From positions 685,212 through 749,211 of the forward strand of contig CABIZF010000001.1 in assembly GCA_902363135.1 (NCBI GenBank): a stretch of 64,000 bases of DNA. The letters are read 5' to 3'. This document shows, piece by piece, positions 17,995 through 26,159 of the stretch. Positions within the stretch are counted from its first letter, which is position 1. Each line of letters begins with the position of its first letter. The stretch comes from Lachnospiraceae bacterium. Lineage in GTDB: Bacteria > Bacillota > Clostridia > Lachnospirales > Lachnospiraceae. The notes below the pieces were generated by a model. It made no database searches. It saw nothing but the letters and a program-made list of their open reading frames with translations, and had not been told where the DNA came from. Position numbers and translations under genes: made by a program.

Positions 17995-18642
17995 GTGAAA
18001 CGATTATTTAAAAAGAATCAGATCATCATTACGACACTGGCAATCATGATTGCGATTGCCGGATATCTGAATTACTCAGGGAGAATCCTGAGGGAAAAAT
18101 CCAAAGAGGCGAGTTCTGATGATAATACGGTACTCCTTACGGATGAAGCGCCGCAGGCGGTAAATACATATACGGATTCCTATGAGGATATTGTGAGCCT
18201 GGACGGGGATGGAAGCGAGACGGCATACGCAAAGCCGGATGAGGGAAGCACGGTCGGAGAAGCCGTGCTGGCGAGCAGCACCGGAACGAATCTTCTCGCA
18301 GCCGCCAGGCTGAATCGTGAGCAGGTGCGGGCAAAGAGCAGAGAAAATCTGCAGGCCATCATTGACAATGAACAGATCACCGAGAATGAAAAGGCAGAAG
18401 CCATTTCAGCTATGACCACAATGGAAGAGATGGCGCAAAAGGAGGCGGCGGCAGAGCTGCTTTTAGAGGCCAAGGGCTATGAAAACTGTGTCGTGAGCAT
18501 CGCAGACGGAGAAGCGGATGTAGTCGTAAACGAAGCCTCTCTGGATGAGGCACAGCGTGCACAGATTGAGGATATTGTAAAACGTAAAACAGATATTGCC
18601 GGTGAGCATATCGTGATCACACCGGGAGCGGCACAGAGCTAA
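17995..18642 (+). CDS. spoIIIAH: Stage III sporulation protein AH
   Basis: A 215-residue mother-cell protein with one N-terminal membrane helix (IIITTLAIMIAIAGYLNY) and a C-terminal YscJ/FliF-like ring domain (EMAQKEAAAELLLEAKGYE, CVVSIADGEADVVV, ALIEDIVKRKT-like end). SpoIIIAH binds forespore SpoIIQ. Start is GTG with GGAGAG upstream. A Ser/Glu-rich linker of about 70 residues separates the helix from the ring domain. It is the last gene of the operon. Confidence 0.94.
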   Translation: MKRLFKKNQIIITTLAIMIAIAGYLNYSGRILREKSKEASSDDNTVLLTDEAPQAVNTYTDSYEDIVSLDGDGSETAYAKPDEGSTVGEAVLASSTGTNLLAAARLNREQVRAKSRENLQAIIDNEQITENEKAEAISAMTTMEEMAQKEAAAELLLEAKGYENCVVSIADGEADVVVNEASLDEAQRAQIEDIVKRKTDIAGEHIVITPGAAQS

Positions 18643-18659
18643 AGACAAGCGGATATATC

Positions 18660-18716
18660 TGCAAGTCCTCTGCTTATTGCTTTGCGCAATAGGAGCAGGG
18701 GACTTGCCTGATTTGG
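18660..18716 (+). repeat. Palindromic module A copy, probable terminator of spoIIIA
   Basis: A long imperfect hairpin: GCAAGTCCTCTGCTTATTGC pairs with the following GCGCAATAGGAGCAGGGGAC and TTGC. It lies 20 bases after spoIIIAH and ends with GATTTGGTTAAA. The same module occurs at 55490-55556 and, truncated, at 36660-36706. Confidence 0.7.
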
Positions 18717-18758
18717 TTAAATATCCAGCCCGGAACAGGAGCCTTATCAGATCATACA

Positions 18759-18787
18759 TTGACAATATTGCCATAGAAATTTATAAT
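18759..18787 (+). promoter_or_regulatory. Strong vegetative promoter upstream of the serine hydrolase gene
   Basis: TTGACA, 17-base spacer, TATAAT: both hexamers perfect. Transcription would start near 18795, run through the module cluster at 18795-18915 and reach the serine hydrolase gene at 19016, giving a leader of about 220 bases. Confidence 0.75.
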
Positions 18788-18794
18788 AAATTAA

Positions 18795-18915
18795 CCGAAT
18801 AAGCTGCGAAGCAGCTATTCGGTTATGACATATCATAAGGAGGGACCCGCTTGCGGGAGGATCCCTTGTGATCCTGCAAGTAGCGTAGCGGATTGCGAAT
18901 ATCCGCTTGACTTGC
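18795..18915. repeat. Dispersed palindromic module cluster 2
   Basis: Hairpin AACCGAATAAGCTGC / GCAGCTATTCGGTT, then ATGACATATCATAAGGAGGG, then GCAAGTAGCGTAGCGGATTG and GCGAATATCCGCTTGAC. The same parts in inverse order are found at 55306-55395. The cluster occupies the 5' leader of the serine hydrolase gene. Confidence 0.78.
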
Positions 18916-19015
18916 CTGTATCATTTACTACAGTATTTGTTCCGAAGTACAATGATGCAGCAGTACATACGGGTCATGTATGTATTATTCATTTCGGGAC
19001 AGGAAGTGACAGAAG

Positions 19016-20431
19016 ATGAAAAGAGACACAAATGCACTGGATCAGGCTTTGCAGAGTCTGTTTGAAAAAAGAGGGTACCCTGGAATAGCTGTGACAATCC
19101 GTGGACCAGAAGGCATTCTATTTGAAAAGGGATACGGTTACCGGGATGTAGAGCATCAGCTTCCGGCAGATACACATACGATTTTTGGTATTGCCTCAAT
19201 GAGCAAATCAATTACGGCACTTTGCTGTGCAATCCTTGCAACAGAAGGAAAGCTCAGCTTGGAAGATCCGATCACAAAATATTTTCCAACGCTGCATATT
19301 CCGGGAATCCCGGATGAGTGTGTGACTCTGAGAATGCTTGCGATGCACCGGGCCGGCCTTCCACCGATGGAGCCTCTGGAATGGTCGATTGCGAAAAACA
19401 GCCGGGAACGCGATGACGACTGGTTCCGGCGGATGGCTGCGGAAGCGCCAAATCAGATGGATCAGATCGGACAGATCGTAGATTATATCTCCGCCGGGAA
19501 TTATGAACCGCTTGGCATGCCGGGTGAGTATATGAGTTACTCAAACGAGGGCTATGCATTGTTGTCTTATGTTGTAGATCAGGCAGCGGGAATTCCGCTG
19601 GAGCAGTTCATGAAGGAGAGAATCTTTGATCCTCTCGGAATGACGCGTACGGTGCTCGACATGGATGGAAGTGAGGCTCGAGAGCTATCGGGTGGAAATA
19701 TAACGAGTCTGTTTGAACGGGATAAGGATGGGCATTTGACGCAGGATGACAGCTGGTCGGTGCTTCCGCCGTTCCGCGGCTGTGCCTGTGTAAAATCAAC
19801 TGCGAGCGATATCAGCCGTTATTATAAGATGCTCAGTGATGGCGGTGTGTGGGAAGGACGCCAGGTAATACCGGCGGAAGCGGTCGACCTGCTGATTGGC
19901 AGAAGCTTTCCGACAGAGGAGCGTCCATACTACTGTCTCGGACTTGAGAAGCGGCTGATCGCCGGGAAGATCGTCTGCGACCATTCCGGCGGACTGCATG
20001 GTGTATCGACAAAAGGTGGTTTTATTGAAGGCGGCTACGGTATTGCAGTGCTTTGCAACGAGGGCGATGTATCAATGGAAGAGTTTCAGTGGATCTGTTA
20101 CAATTATATTCTGGGACTTCCGCTTGAGACGACGCACCGGTGGGCAGAGCCAAACGGCAGTACATTTAGTATGCCCGAAGCGATACAGGGAGATTATCTT
20201 GCCAGGGAGGGAATTCCGGCTCATTGTACTGTATGGCAGGAAGACGGGAAGCTTGTCGGCATTTATGGCGAAACGGAGGTCGAGTTCCGCTATTGCGGAA
20301 AGACCGTGTTTGCGGCCTACAGCCGAAAGGATCCGACAAAGCGGTGCAGCACAATGGAATTTTATATTCGCAATGGACAGGCATGGGCGGTACGGTGCTA
20401 TACGAGAATCTATCAGAGGATTGACGGGTAG
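19016..20431 (+). CDS. Serine hydrolase, beta-lactamase/D-aminopeptidase (class C-like) family
   Basis: A 471-residue protein of the penicillin-binding/class C beta-lactamase superfamily (Pfam Beta-lactamase). SxxK is in IASMSKSITAL near residue 62, the YxN element is MSYSNEGYALLSYV, and the third box is HSGGLHG. A C-terminal beta domain of about 110 residues follows (GSTFSMPEAIQGDYLA to the end). No signal peptide is seen, so it is probably a cytoplasmic esterase, D-aminopeptidase or amidase rather than a true beta-lactamase. The start has an AGGAAGTGACAGAAG region upstream. M19 dipeptidase follows 80 bases on, which hints at peptide or D-amino acid dipeptide turnover. Confidence 0.85.
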   Translation: MKRDTNALDQALQSLFEKRGYPGIAVTIRGPEGILFEKGYGYRDVEHQLPADTHTIFGIASMSKSITALCCAILATEGKLSLEDPITKYFPTLHIPGIPDECVTLRMLAMHRAGLPPMEPLEWSIAKNSRERDDDWFRRMAAEAPNQMDQIGQIVDYISAGNYEPLGMPGEYMSYSNEGYALLSYVVDQAAGIPLEQFMKERIFDPLGMTRTVLDMDGSEARELSGGNITSLFERDKDGHLTQDDSWSVLPPFRGCACVKSTASDISRYYKMLSDGGVWEGRQVIPAEAVDLLIGRSFPTEERPYYCLGLEKRLIAGKIVCDHSGGLHGVSTKGGFIEGGYGIAVLCNEGDVSMEEFQWICYNYILGLPLETTHRWAEPNGSTFSMPEAIQGDYLAREGIPAHCTVWQEDGKLVGIYGETEVEFRYCGKTVFAAYSRKDPTKRCSTMEFYIRNGQAWAVRCYTRIYQRIDG

Positions 20432-20511
20432 CGCAAAGCTCTTACCTGCGGAAAGCTGACAGTTAACGAAATTGAGAAAAGAAAATTACGAAAAGATAGC
20501 GGGTGAAAAAC

Positions 20512-21558
20512 ATGAATATCATAGATATGCACTGTGATACAATGTATCAGATTTATGAACGGAAAAGAGAAGGAAAAACGATTGCGGTTCGCGATGATGC
20601 CAATCTGCATGTGACTTTGGAGAAAATGAAGCAGGGTGGTTATCTTCTGCAGAACTTTGCCGCATTTGTAGAGCTGGAGGAGTCCAAAGAGCAGCTGGCA
20701 AACGAAGTAGAGGATATAAAGCTTGCGCCGTACCAGTTTGCCAGGCATCTGATCGATACATTTAAGACACAAACAGAGGCAAACCAGGATCTGATCGGCG
20801 TTGTCCGCTCTTTTGCAGATATTCAGAGCAATGAAAAGGAAGGACGGATGTCTGCGCTGCTCACCATTGAGGAGGGGGGCGTCTGCTTAGGAGAGATCGA
20901 GAAGCTTCGTGAATTTTATGAAGCGGGTGCGCGGATGCTCACATTGACGTGGAACTATGAAAATGAGCTTGGCCATCCGGCGGCAATGCAGGGAGATCAC
21001 TGGAAGAACTACCGGGCGAATGAGAAGCGCCCGCTCGGATTAAAAGAGCGTGGTTTTGAGTTTGTCGCAGAGATGGAGCGGCTCGGCATGATCGTTGATG
21101 TGTCTCATTTATCCGACGATGGGTTCTTTGATCTGTGTGAGCATGCGAGAAAGCCATTTGTTGCGAGCCATTCCAATTCCCGCGCGATGTGTGGCCACAG
21201 GAGAAATCTGACGGATGAGATGCTGCGCATGCTTGGCGACCGCGGCGGTGTATCCGGGCTGAACTTCTGCCCGGGATTTGTCATCGCAGAAAAAGATGAA
21301 AATGGACAGCGCATGCATGACGGGAAGAATCTTCTCGAATATCTGGCGGAGCACGCAGTACATATGATGAACGTCGGTGGAACTGCCTGCGTCGGACTTG
21401 GCAGCGATTTTGACGGCTTTAGCGAAAACGGAATGCCGGGCGATGCCTCTGCTATGCAGGACTTTGCATGGGCGTTGCACAAGGCACACGTGTCATATGA
21501 CCAGATTGACAATATTCTTTATGGAAATGTGTACCGACTGTACCGTGAACTGCTTTAA
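20512..21558 (+). CDS. Membrane dipeptidase family peptidase (M19)
   Basis: A 348-residue zinc-dependent dipeptidase of the renal dipeptidase family, an amidohydrolase-type barrel. Metal ligands are expected in IDMHCDTMY (HxD), in the glutamate of LLTIEEGG, and in the histidines of VDVSHLSDDGF and FVASHSNSRAMCGHRRN; VGLGSDFDGF closes the site. Members split dipeptides, often with a C-terminal D-residue. No signal peptide or anchor, so cytoplasmic here. ATG at 20512 preferred (GGGTGA five bases upstream); GTG at 20503 is possible. Probably co-transcribed with the serine hydrolase. Confidence 0.92.
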   Translation: MNIIDMHCDTMYQIYERKREGKTIAVRDDANLHVTLEKMKQGGYLLQNFAAFVELEESKEQLANEVEDIKLAPYQFARHLIDTFKTQTEANQDLIGVVRSFADIQSNEKEGRMSALLTIEEGGVCLGEIEKLREFYEAGARMLTLTWNYENELGHPAAMQGDHWKNYRANEKRPLGLKERGFEFVAEMERLGMIVDVSHLSDDGFFDLCEHARKPFVASHSNSRAMCGHRRNLTDEMLRMLGDRGGVSGLNFCPGFVIAEKDENGQRMHDGKNLLEYLAEHAVHMMNVGGTACVGLGSDFDGFSENGMPGDASAMQDFAWALHKAHVSYDQIDNILYGNVYRLYRELL

Positions 21559-21565
21559 CTGAGCC

Positions 21566-21725
21566 GGACAAGTCTCAATCCACCGCTTAGTGCTTCTCGC
21601 ACTTGAACGCAGATAAGCATTCCCCCGCTTCAAGTGCGCGAAGCGACTGCGTTCATGAGCAAGTAGCGAAGCCAGACCCTGTCAGCAGAGCTGCAGGGAT
21701 GGATTGCGAATGTCCGCTTTACGAG
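21566..21725. repeat. Dispersed palindromic module cluster 3
   Basis: Inverse-order version of cluster 1: CCGCTTAGTGCTTCTCGCAC, GAACGCAGATAAGCATTCCC, GCTTCAAGTGCGCGAAGCGA, TGCGTTCATGAGCAAGTAGC, CCCTGTCAGCAGAGCTGCAG and GATTGCGAATGTCCGCTTTA. It fills the gap between the dipeptidase and adenosine deaminase genes. Confidence 0.8.
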
Positions 21726-21775
21726 GGGAATATTCATTCGAGAACATCTTAGTATACACAAAAAGGAGAATGTCT

Positions 21776-22768
21776 ATGTCAAACAATATGGATTTTAATC
21801 AACCATACGCCGGACGGCTGACGGAGCTGCACCTGCATCTGGACGGGTCTCTGCGCCCGGCCAGCGTCGTAGAGCTTGCGAAGCAGCAGAATATCCAGCT
21901 CCCGACAGAGGATCTTGAGGAGCTGACCAGCGAATATTTGCAGGTATCGGAGGACTGTACAGATCTGGTGGCATGTCTGAAGCGCTTTGAACTGCCGGTT
22001 CGGATTCTTGGCACGCCGGAGGCGATCCGCCGTGCAGCCTTTGATCTGACCGAGGATCTGGCAGGCGAGAACTATGAATATGCAGAGATTCGCTTTGCAC
22101 CGCAGTACGCAAATAAGACCGGCTACAGTCAGGAGGAATATGTGCAGGCTGCGATCGACGGCATGCAGGATGCACTTGCGAAATATCCTTCTATGAAAGC
22201 CGGACTGATCCTTTGCTGTATGAGAGGTGCTGACCTGCGCGAAGAGAATATGGAGACGATCCGCCAGACGGCAAAATATCTTGGCAGCGGCGTGTGCGCG
22301 GCAGATCTTGCCGGTGCGGAGAGTCTGTTCCCGACGGAGATTTTCGAGGATGTATTTGCACTTGCAAAGCAGCTGGATATCCCGTATACAATTCACGCAG
22401 GAGAGGCAGCAGGCCCGGACAGCATTCGCTGTGCATTAAAGATGGGCGCATACCGGATCGGTCACGGCGTTCATGCGATTGATGATCCGGATCTGGTAAA
22501 AGAGCTGGCCAGGACCGGGACCTGTCTGGAGGTCAGTCTGACGAGCAATCTTCAGATTCAGGCATATCCGACTGCCGAGTCGCACCCGCTTGGCGTGCTG
22601 TATCGCGCCGGTGTCCACACGACAGTGAATTCTGATAACCGCACACTCTCCAACGTTACCTTGAAAAGTGAGATTGAGAAGGTAAAACGTGCATTTCACC
22701 TGACAAATGAAGATATTCAGATCATGCAGCAGTACGCGAGAGAAGCGGCGTTTGACCGACTGGTCTGA
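21776..22768 (+). CDS. add: Adenosine deaminase
   Basis: A 330-residue zinc enzyme that deaminates adenosine and deoxyadenosine to inosine and deoxyinosine for purine salvage in the cytoplasm. Metal ligands and active site: ELHLHLDGSLR (HxH), YTIHAGEAAGP (zinc His and catalytic Glu), RIGHGVHAIDDPD and VHTTVNSDNRTLSNVT, the place of the usual SLNTDDP aspartates (here NSDN, so the second aspartate is Asn). The start at 21776 has AAGGAG seven bases upstream; 21770 and 21704 are weaker options. Module cluster 3 lies just upstream. Confidence 0.94.
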   Translation: MSNNMDFNQPYAGRLTELHLHLDGSLRPASVVELAKQQNIQLPTEDLEELTSEYLQVSEDCTDLVACLKRFELPVRILGTPEAIRRAAFDLTEDLAGENYEYAEIRFAPQYANKTGYSQEEYVQAAIDGMQDALAKYPSMKAGLILCCMRGADLREENMETIRQTAKYLGSGVCAADLAGAESLFPTEIFEDVFALAKQLDIPYTIHAGEAAGPDSIRCALKMGAYRIGHGVHAIDDPDLVKELARTGTCLEVSLTSNLQIQAYPTAESHPLGVLYRAGVHTTVNSDNRTLSNVTLKSEIEKVKRAFHLTNEDIQIMQQYAREAAFDRLV

Positions 22769-22789
22769 AATGTCATAAGGGGGCAGGGT

Positions 22790-23452
22790 CTAGCGGGAAC
22801 CCGAAGCTTTATGTCCCTCCACGCAGATCCAGTCCTTGCCATCCTTTAGATGAATCTGAATATCGGAGAAACCGGCCTGCTCAAATAAGGTTCGGAACTC
22901 TTCCGGTGTCGGATTAAACAGATGAAAATTCCGGATATTTTCCAGTGTCTTGTCGCTTAAGCCTTCCTTCTGGTAAACATCAGCGACAAGCAGGAAGGTG
23001 CCGGAATTTTTTAATACCCGAAGCACTTCTTTTAAATTCTTCTGCGGTGATGGCCAGAAATAAAAACTCTCGACAGTAATGATTTTGTCAAACGTATCAT
23101 CTGCAAACGGAAGCTGTTCCACAGAGGCTTCCAGAATGTCCATCTTGTGTGTATTGATGGCATCCGAGTTCGTTTCGCGGGCCGTAGCAACGGATACCGG
23201 AGAGTAGTCGACACCGGTCAGGTGGCCGGTCGTGACCTGAGTCGCGATTCGTTTCAGAGCGGCACCTCCGCCACAGCCGATATCCAGGACAGTATCGGTT
23301 TCATTTACCGTCCAGAATCCGAGCGCCCAGCCTGTGACCGGTGTATGGCTCTCATTCATGCGGAGGAGCATTTTACTGCCGTCCTCGCCTTCCGGATGGC
23401 GTGGATTGCCGGAGATTGTGATTTCTTCCTGTGTTCTTATCATATCTGACAT
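22790..23452 (-). CDS. Class I SAM-dependent methyltransferase
   Basis: A 220-residue Rossmann-fold methyltransferase. Motif I is VLDIGCGGGAALKRIA, the acidic residue after strand 2 is in LTGVDYSPVSV, motif II/III region EQLPFADDTFDKIITVE and post-motif RVLKNSGTFLLVADV. It is of the Methyltransf_11/UbiE type; the substrate is unknown. The last residues cover only the C-terminal small domain. It is transcribed alone from a strong promoter, opposite to both neighbours. Confidence 0.87.
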   Translation of the reverse strand: MSDMIRTQEEITISGNPRHPEGEDGSKMLLRMNESHTPVTGWALGFWTVNETDTVLDIGCGGGAALKRIATQVTTGHLTGVDYSPVSVATARETNSDAINTHKMDILEASVEQLPFADDTFDKIITVESFYFWPSPQKNLKEVLRVLKNSGTFLLVADVYQKEGLSDKTLENIRNFHLFNPTPEEFRTLFEQAGFSDIQIHLKDGKDWICVEGHKASGSR

Positions 23453-23475
23453 GTTTCAGATCCCTCATTCCTTTT

Positions 23476-23520
23476 ATTATAGTTTGTATTATTACAGTTC
23501 GTATTGTTGCGCTTCGTAAT
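23476..23520. repeat. Three 15-bp direct repeats in the methyltransferase leader
   Basis: Core TTTGTATT, TTCGTATT, TTCGTAAT at 23483, 23498 and 23513, exactly 15 bases apart. They lie between the minus-strand promoter (23544-23572) and the methyltransferase start, so they would be in the leader or form binding sites for a regulator. Confidence 0.5.
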
Positions 23521-23543
23521 AAGTTTGAAGCATCTAATGCCAT

Positions 23544-23572
23544 ATTATAATGAATCCATCCCGGGATGTAAA
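23544..23572 (-). promoter_or_regulatory. Promoter of the methyltransferase gene
   Basis: Minus strand TTTACA, 17-base spacer, TATAAT; about 90 bases before the start codon. Confidence 0.72.
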
Positions 23573-23734
23573 GCTCCATATGTCAGACATTTTTATCTGA
23601 AATGTAAGTAAAATCCGTTTTATCCGGATTTCATCATTTTTTTCTGCGCTTTACAATCTTTTACTGACTCATGATAGTTCCTCCTTTTAGAATCCGCTAT
23701 AATGGCACCATCCAATGAAGGAGGAGAAAAGAAA

Positions 23735-25039
23735 ATGTTCAAAAAGACGATGGCAATGGCACTTGCAGGATTAATGCTGACAAGTATGGCAGGAACAACA
23801 GCATTGACGGCAAAGGCAGAAAATGACGATGTAATGGAACTGACGATGTACTTCCCGGTATCCGTCGGAGGCGGACCGGATGCACTGATTGATGCACTTT
23901 GCGAAGAATATCATAAGGAAAATCCAAATGTAAAGGTGAGCCCGGTCTACGCCGGAAGCTATGCAGATACAAGAACAAAGGTACAGGCTGCGATCAAGGG
24001 TGGCAATACGCCTGATCTGGCGATTATGTTTTCCATCGACCTGTATTCCCTGCTTTCAATGGATGCGATTGCAGACATTGACAGCTTCTGTACGACTGAT
24101 GCAGACAAGGAGTGGCTGAACGGATTTTATGATGGCTTTATGATGAACAGCCGTGACGGTGAGACGACTTACGGTATTCCGTGGCAGAGAAGTACGATCG
24201 TTCTTTACTATAATAAGGATGCTTTTGAGGCAGCAGGCTTGGATCCGGAACAGCCGCCAAAGACCTGGGATGAGCTGAAAGAAGATGCAAAGAAGCTGAC
24301 CATCACGGAAAACGGACAGACAACCCAGTATGGTATCCAGATTCCATCAGACGGCTATGCATACTGGATGCTGCAGACTTTCTGTGTCGAGCAGAACGGG
24401 TTTAATCTGATGAACGAAACCGGCACTGAGACATACTACGATGATGAACGCACTGCAAAGGGACTGGAGTTCTGGAAGAGCCTGGCGGATGATGGTTCTA
24501 TGCCGGAGGGTATTGTCGCATGGGCAACGACTCCGTCTGACTTCCTTGAGGGTAAGACTGCGATGATGTATCATACGACCGGTAACCTGACAAATGTGAA
24601 AAACAATGCAAGCTTCAATTTCGGAGTTGCGATGCTCCCGGCAAATGAATCCTATGGATCTCCGACAGGCGGTGGTAACTTCTACATTTTCAAGGGCGTT
24701 TCTGAGGAGCGTCAGCAGGCAGCTTTCGATTTCATCAAATGGATGACAGACGATGAGCGTGTGGCACAGTGGAGCATTGATACCGGATATGTTGCAACCC
24801 GGCCGAGTGCTTACGATACCGAGCGCATGCAGGAATATGCAAAAGAATTCCCGTACTGCCTTGTAGCAAGAGATCAGCTGGAGTACGGCTATGCGGAGCT
24901 TTCCACTTATAATCAGGCAGAGGTACAGAAAGCCATTGATGATGCGATCTCCTATGTGATGACCGATCAGCAGGATGTCGAGAGTGCGCTTGCGACTGCA
25001 CAGCAGACAGCCGACGGAATCCTTCAGGCATATCGCTAA
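23735..25039 (+). CDS. Sugar ABC transporter substrate-binding protein
   Basis: A 434-residue extracellular solute-binding protein of family 1 (MalE/UgpB type). The signal peptide is MFKKTMAMALAGLMLTSMAG followed by an Ala-rich region ending TAKAEND; no lipobox cysteine is present, so it is either freely secreted or held by interaction with the permeases, unusual for a Gram-positive binding protein. Core segments: LTMYFPVSVGGGPDALIDAL, GIPWQRSTIVLYYNKDAFEA, AAFDFIKWMTDDERVAQW. Start set by AAGGAGGAG. The two permeases and a fused phosphoesterase follow; the latter suggests a phosphorylated or phosphodiester sugar as ligand. Confidence 0.9.
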   Translation: MFKKTMAMALAGLMLTSMAGTTALTAKAENDDVMELTMYFPVSVGGGPDALIDALCEEYHKENPNVKVSPVYAGSYADTRTKVQAAIKGGNTPDLAIMFSIDLYSLLSMDAIADIDSFCTTDADKEWLNGFYDGFMMNSRDGETTYGIPWQRSTIVLYYNKDAFEAAGLDPEQPPKTWDELKEDAKKLTITENGQTTQYGIQIPSDGYAYWMLQTFCVEQNGFNLMNETGTETYYDDERTAKGLEFWKSLADDGSMPEGIVAWATTPSDFLEGKTAMMYHTTGNLTNVKNNASFNFGVAMLPANESYGSPTGGGNFYIFKGVSEERQQAAFDFIKWMTDDERVAQWSIDTGYVATRPSAYDTERMQEYAKEFPYCLVARDQLEYGYAELSTYNQAEVQKAIDDAISYVMTDQQDVESALATAQQTADGILQAYR

Positions 25040-25057
25040 AGAAAGCGAAAAGAGAAT

Positions 25058-25102
25058 CCGGACGGGCTGCAGAATGACCGGCAGGTTATCCTCAGCCCGT
25101 TC
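25058..25102 (+). terminator. Hairpin after the binding-protein gene
   Basis: Stem ACGGGCTG / CAGCCCGT followed by TCTTATTG. A partial terminator here would make the binding protein more abundant than the permeases, a common arrangement in such operons. Confidence 0.55.
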
Positions 25103-25107
25103 TTATT

Positions 25108-25184
25108 GAGTTTAACCAAATCAAGCAGCGAAGCTAGGCCCTGTCAGCAGAGCTGCAGGGATGGATTGCGAATATCCGCTTGAC
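25108..25184. repeat. Dispersed palindromic module cluster 4
   Basis: TTTAACCAAATCAAGCAGCG, then CCCTGTCAGCAGAGCTGCAG, then GATTGCGAATATCCGCTTGA. It lies between the binding protein and first permease genes and creates a false upstream start (ATGGATTGCG...) in frame with the permease. Confidence 0.8.
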
Positions 25185-25202
25185 GAAGAAAGGAATGAGT
25201 AC

Positions 25203-26159
25203 ATGAGTACAGCAGAACAGGTGCTGCGCCGTCCTGTGGCGGCTGAACACGATTACAGTGTATCCCTTGAGTACATCAGAGAAAAGGCAAAGCGAAAAAA
25301 ATGGAGAACGAGCATCCATGCATGGGTATTACTTTTCCCGTCTCTGATTTTCCTCGGTATTTTTACAGTCTACCCTATCGTACAGAGTGCGTTTTCCAGC
25401 CTGTATAAGGACGATCTGACGACAATTACGCCGGTATTTTCCGGTCTGGAGAATTACCGCGCACTTGCATTGGATCCGATCTTCTGGGAATGCATTCGCA
25501 ATAATCTTCTGATTGCCGTGGTGACGGTGCCTGCAAGCATTGCACTCGGTGTAGCGATGGCCTCATTTTCTCATTCCCTTGGGAAAAAGGGGAAGACTAT
25601 TACGCGGATTGGTTTCATTTATCCGACGTTTATCCCTCTGGTCGCAGCTGCAAATATCTGGATGTTCATCTACACGCCGATATACGGACTTCTGGGATAT
25701 ATCAATCCTGAGTGGCGGCTGCTGGCAAATGGCAGGACAGCGATATGGGCAATCATTGTCATGCTGATCTGGAAGCAGGCCGGCTATCTGATGTTGTTTT
25801 ACATTGCGGGACTGAACGGAATATCCAGGGAAGTATTTGAAGCGGCAGAGCTGGATGGTGCGTGCGGATTTCAGAAATTCCGCACGATCACATGGCCGCT
25901 GCTGAAGCCAACGACGATGTATGTCTTTATCATTGCGCTGACCAGTGCGTTTAAGACGGTCGACCACCTGTATATTATGACAAAGGGAGGTCCGGGAAAT
26001 GCGACAAATATGCTGCTGTTTTATATTTATCAGACAGGCTTTGACTACTGGAATAATGGCAAAGCATCTGCGATGACGGTCATTCTTGTCGGTCTGCTCC
26101 TGATTATTACGGCAGTAAAATTTTTCTATGACGACAGAAAGGCATATTACAATGATTAA
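25203..26159 (+). CDS. Sugar ABC transporter permease 1 (MalF/UgpA type)
   Basis: A 318-residue inner-membrane permease with six helices and the EAA loop EVFEAAELDGACGFQKFRTI, which docks the ATPase. The first helix is WVLLFPSLIFLGIFTVYPIV. The start at 25203 is preferred (AAAGGAATGAGT upstream); an in-frame ATG at 25161 lies in the module repeat and would add 14 residues of repeat-encoded sequence. Its last bases overlap the start of permease 2 (ATGATTAA). Confidence 0.93.
   Translation: MSTAEQVLRRPVAAEHDYSVSLEYIREKAKRKKWRTSIHAWVLLFPSLIFLGIFTVYPIVQSAFSSLYKDDLTTITPVFSGLENYRALALDPIFWECIRNNLLIAVVTVPASIALGVAMASFSHSLGKKGKTITRIGFIYPTFIPLVAAANIWMFIYTPIYGLLGYINPEWRLLANGRTAIWAIIVMLIWKQAGYLMLFYIAGLNGISREVFEAAELDGACGFQKFRTITWPLLKPTTMYVFIIALTSAFKTVDHLYIMTKGGPGNATNMLLFYIYQTGFDYWNNGKASAMTVILVGLLLIITAVKFFYDDRKAYYND

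Noticed and set aside
19016..20431. Beta-lactam resistance gene
   Set aside because: The protein has the SxxK/YxN/HSG boxes but no signal peptide and an extra C-terminal domain, so a cytoplasmic esterase or peptidase is more likely.
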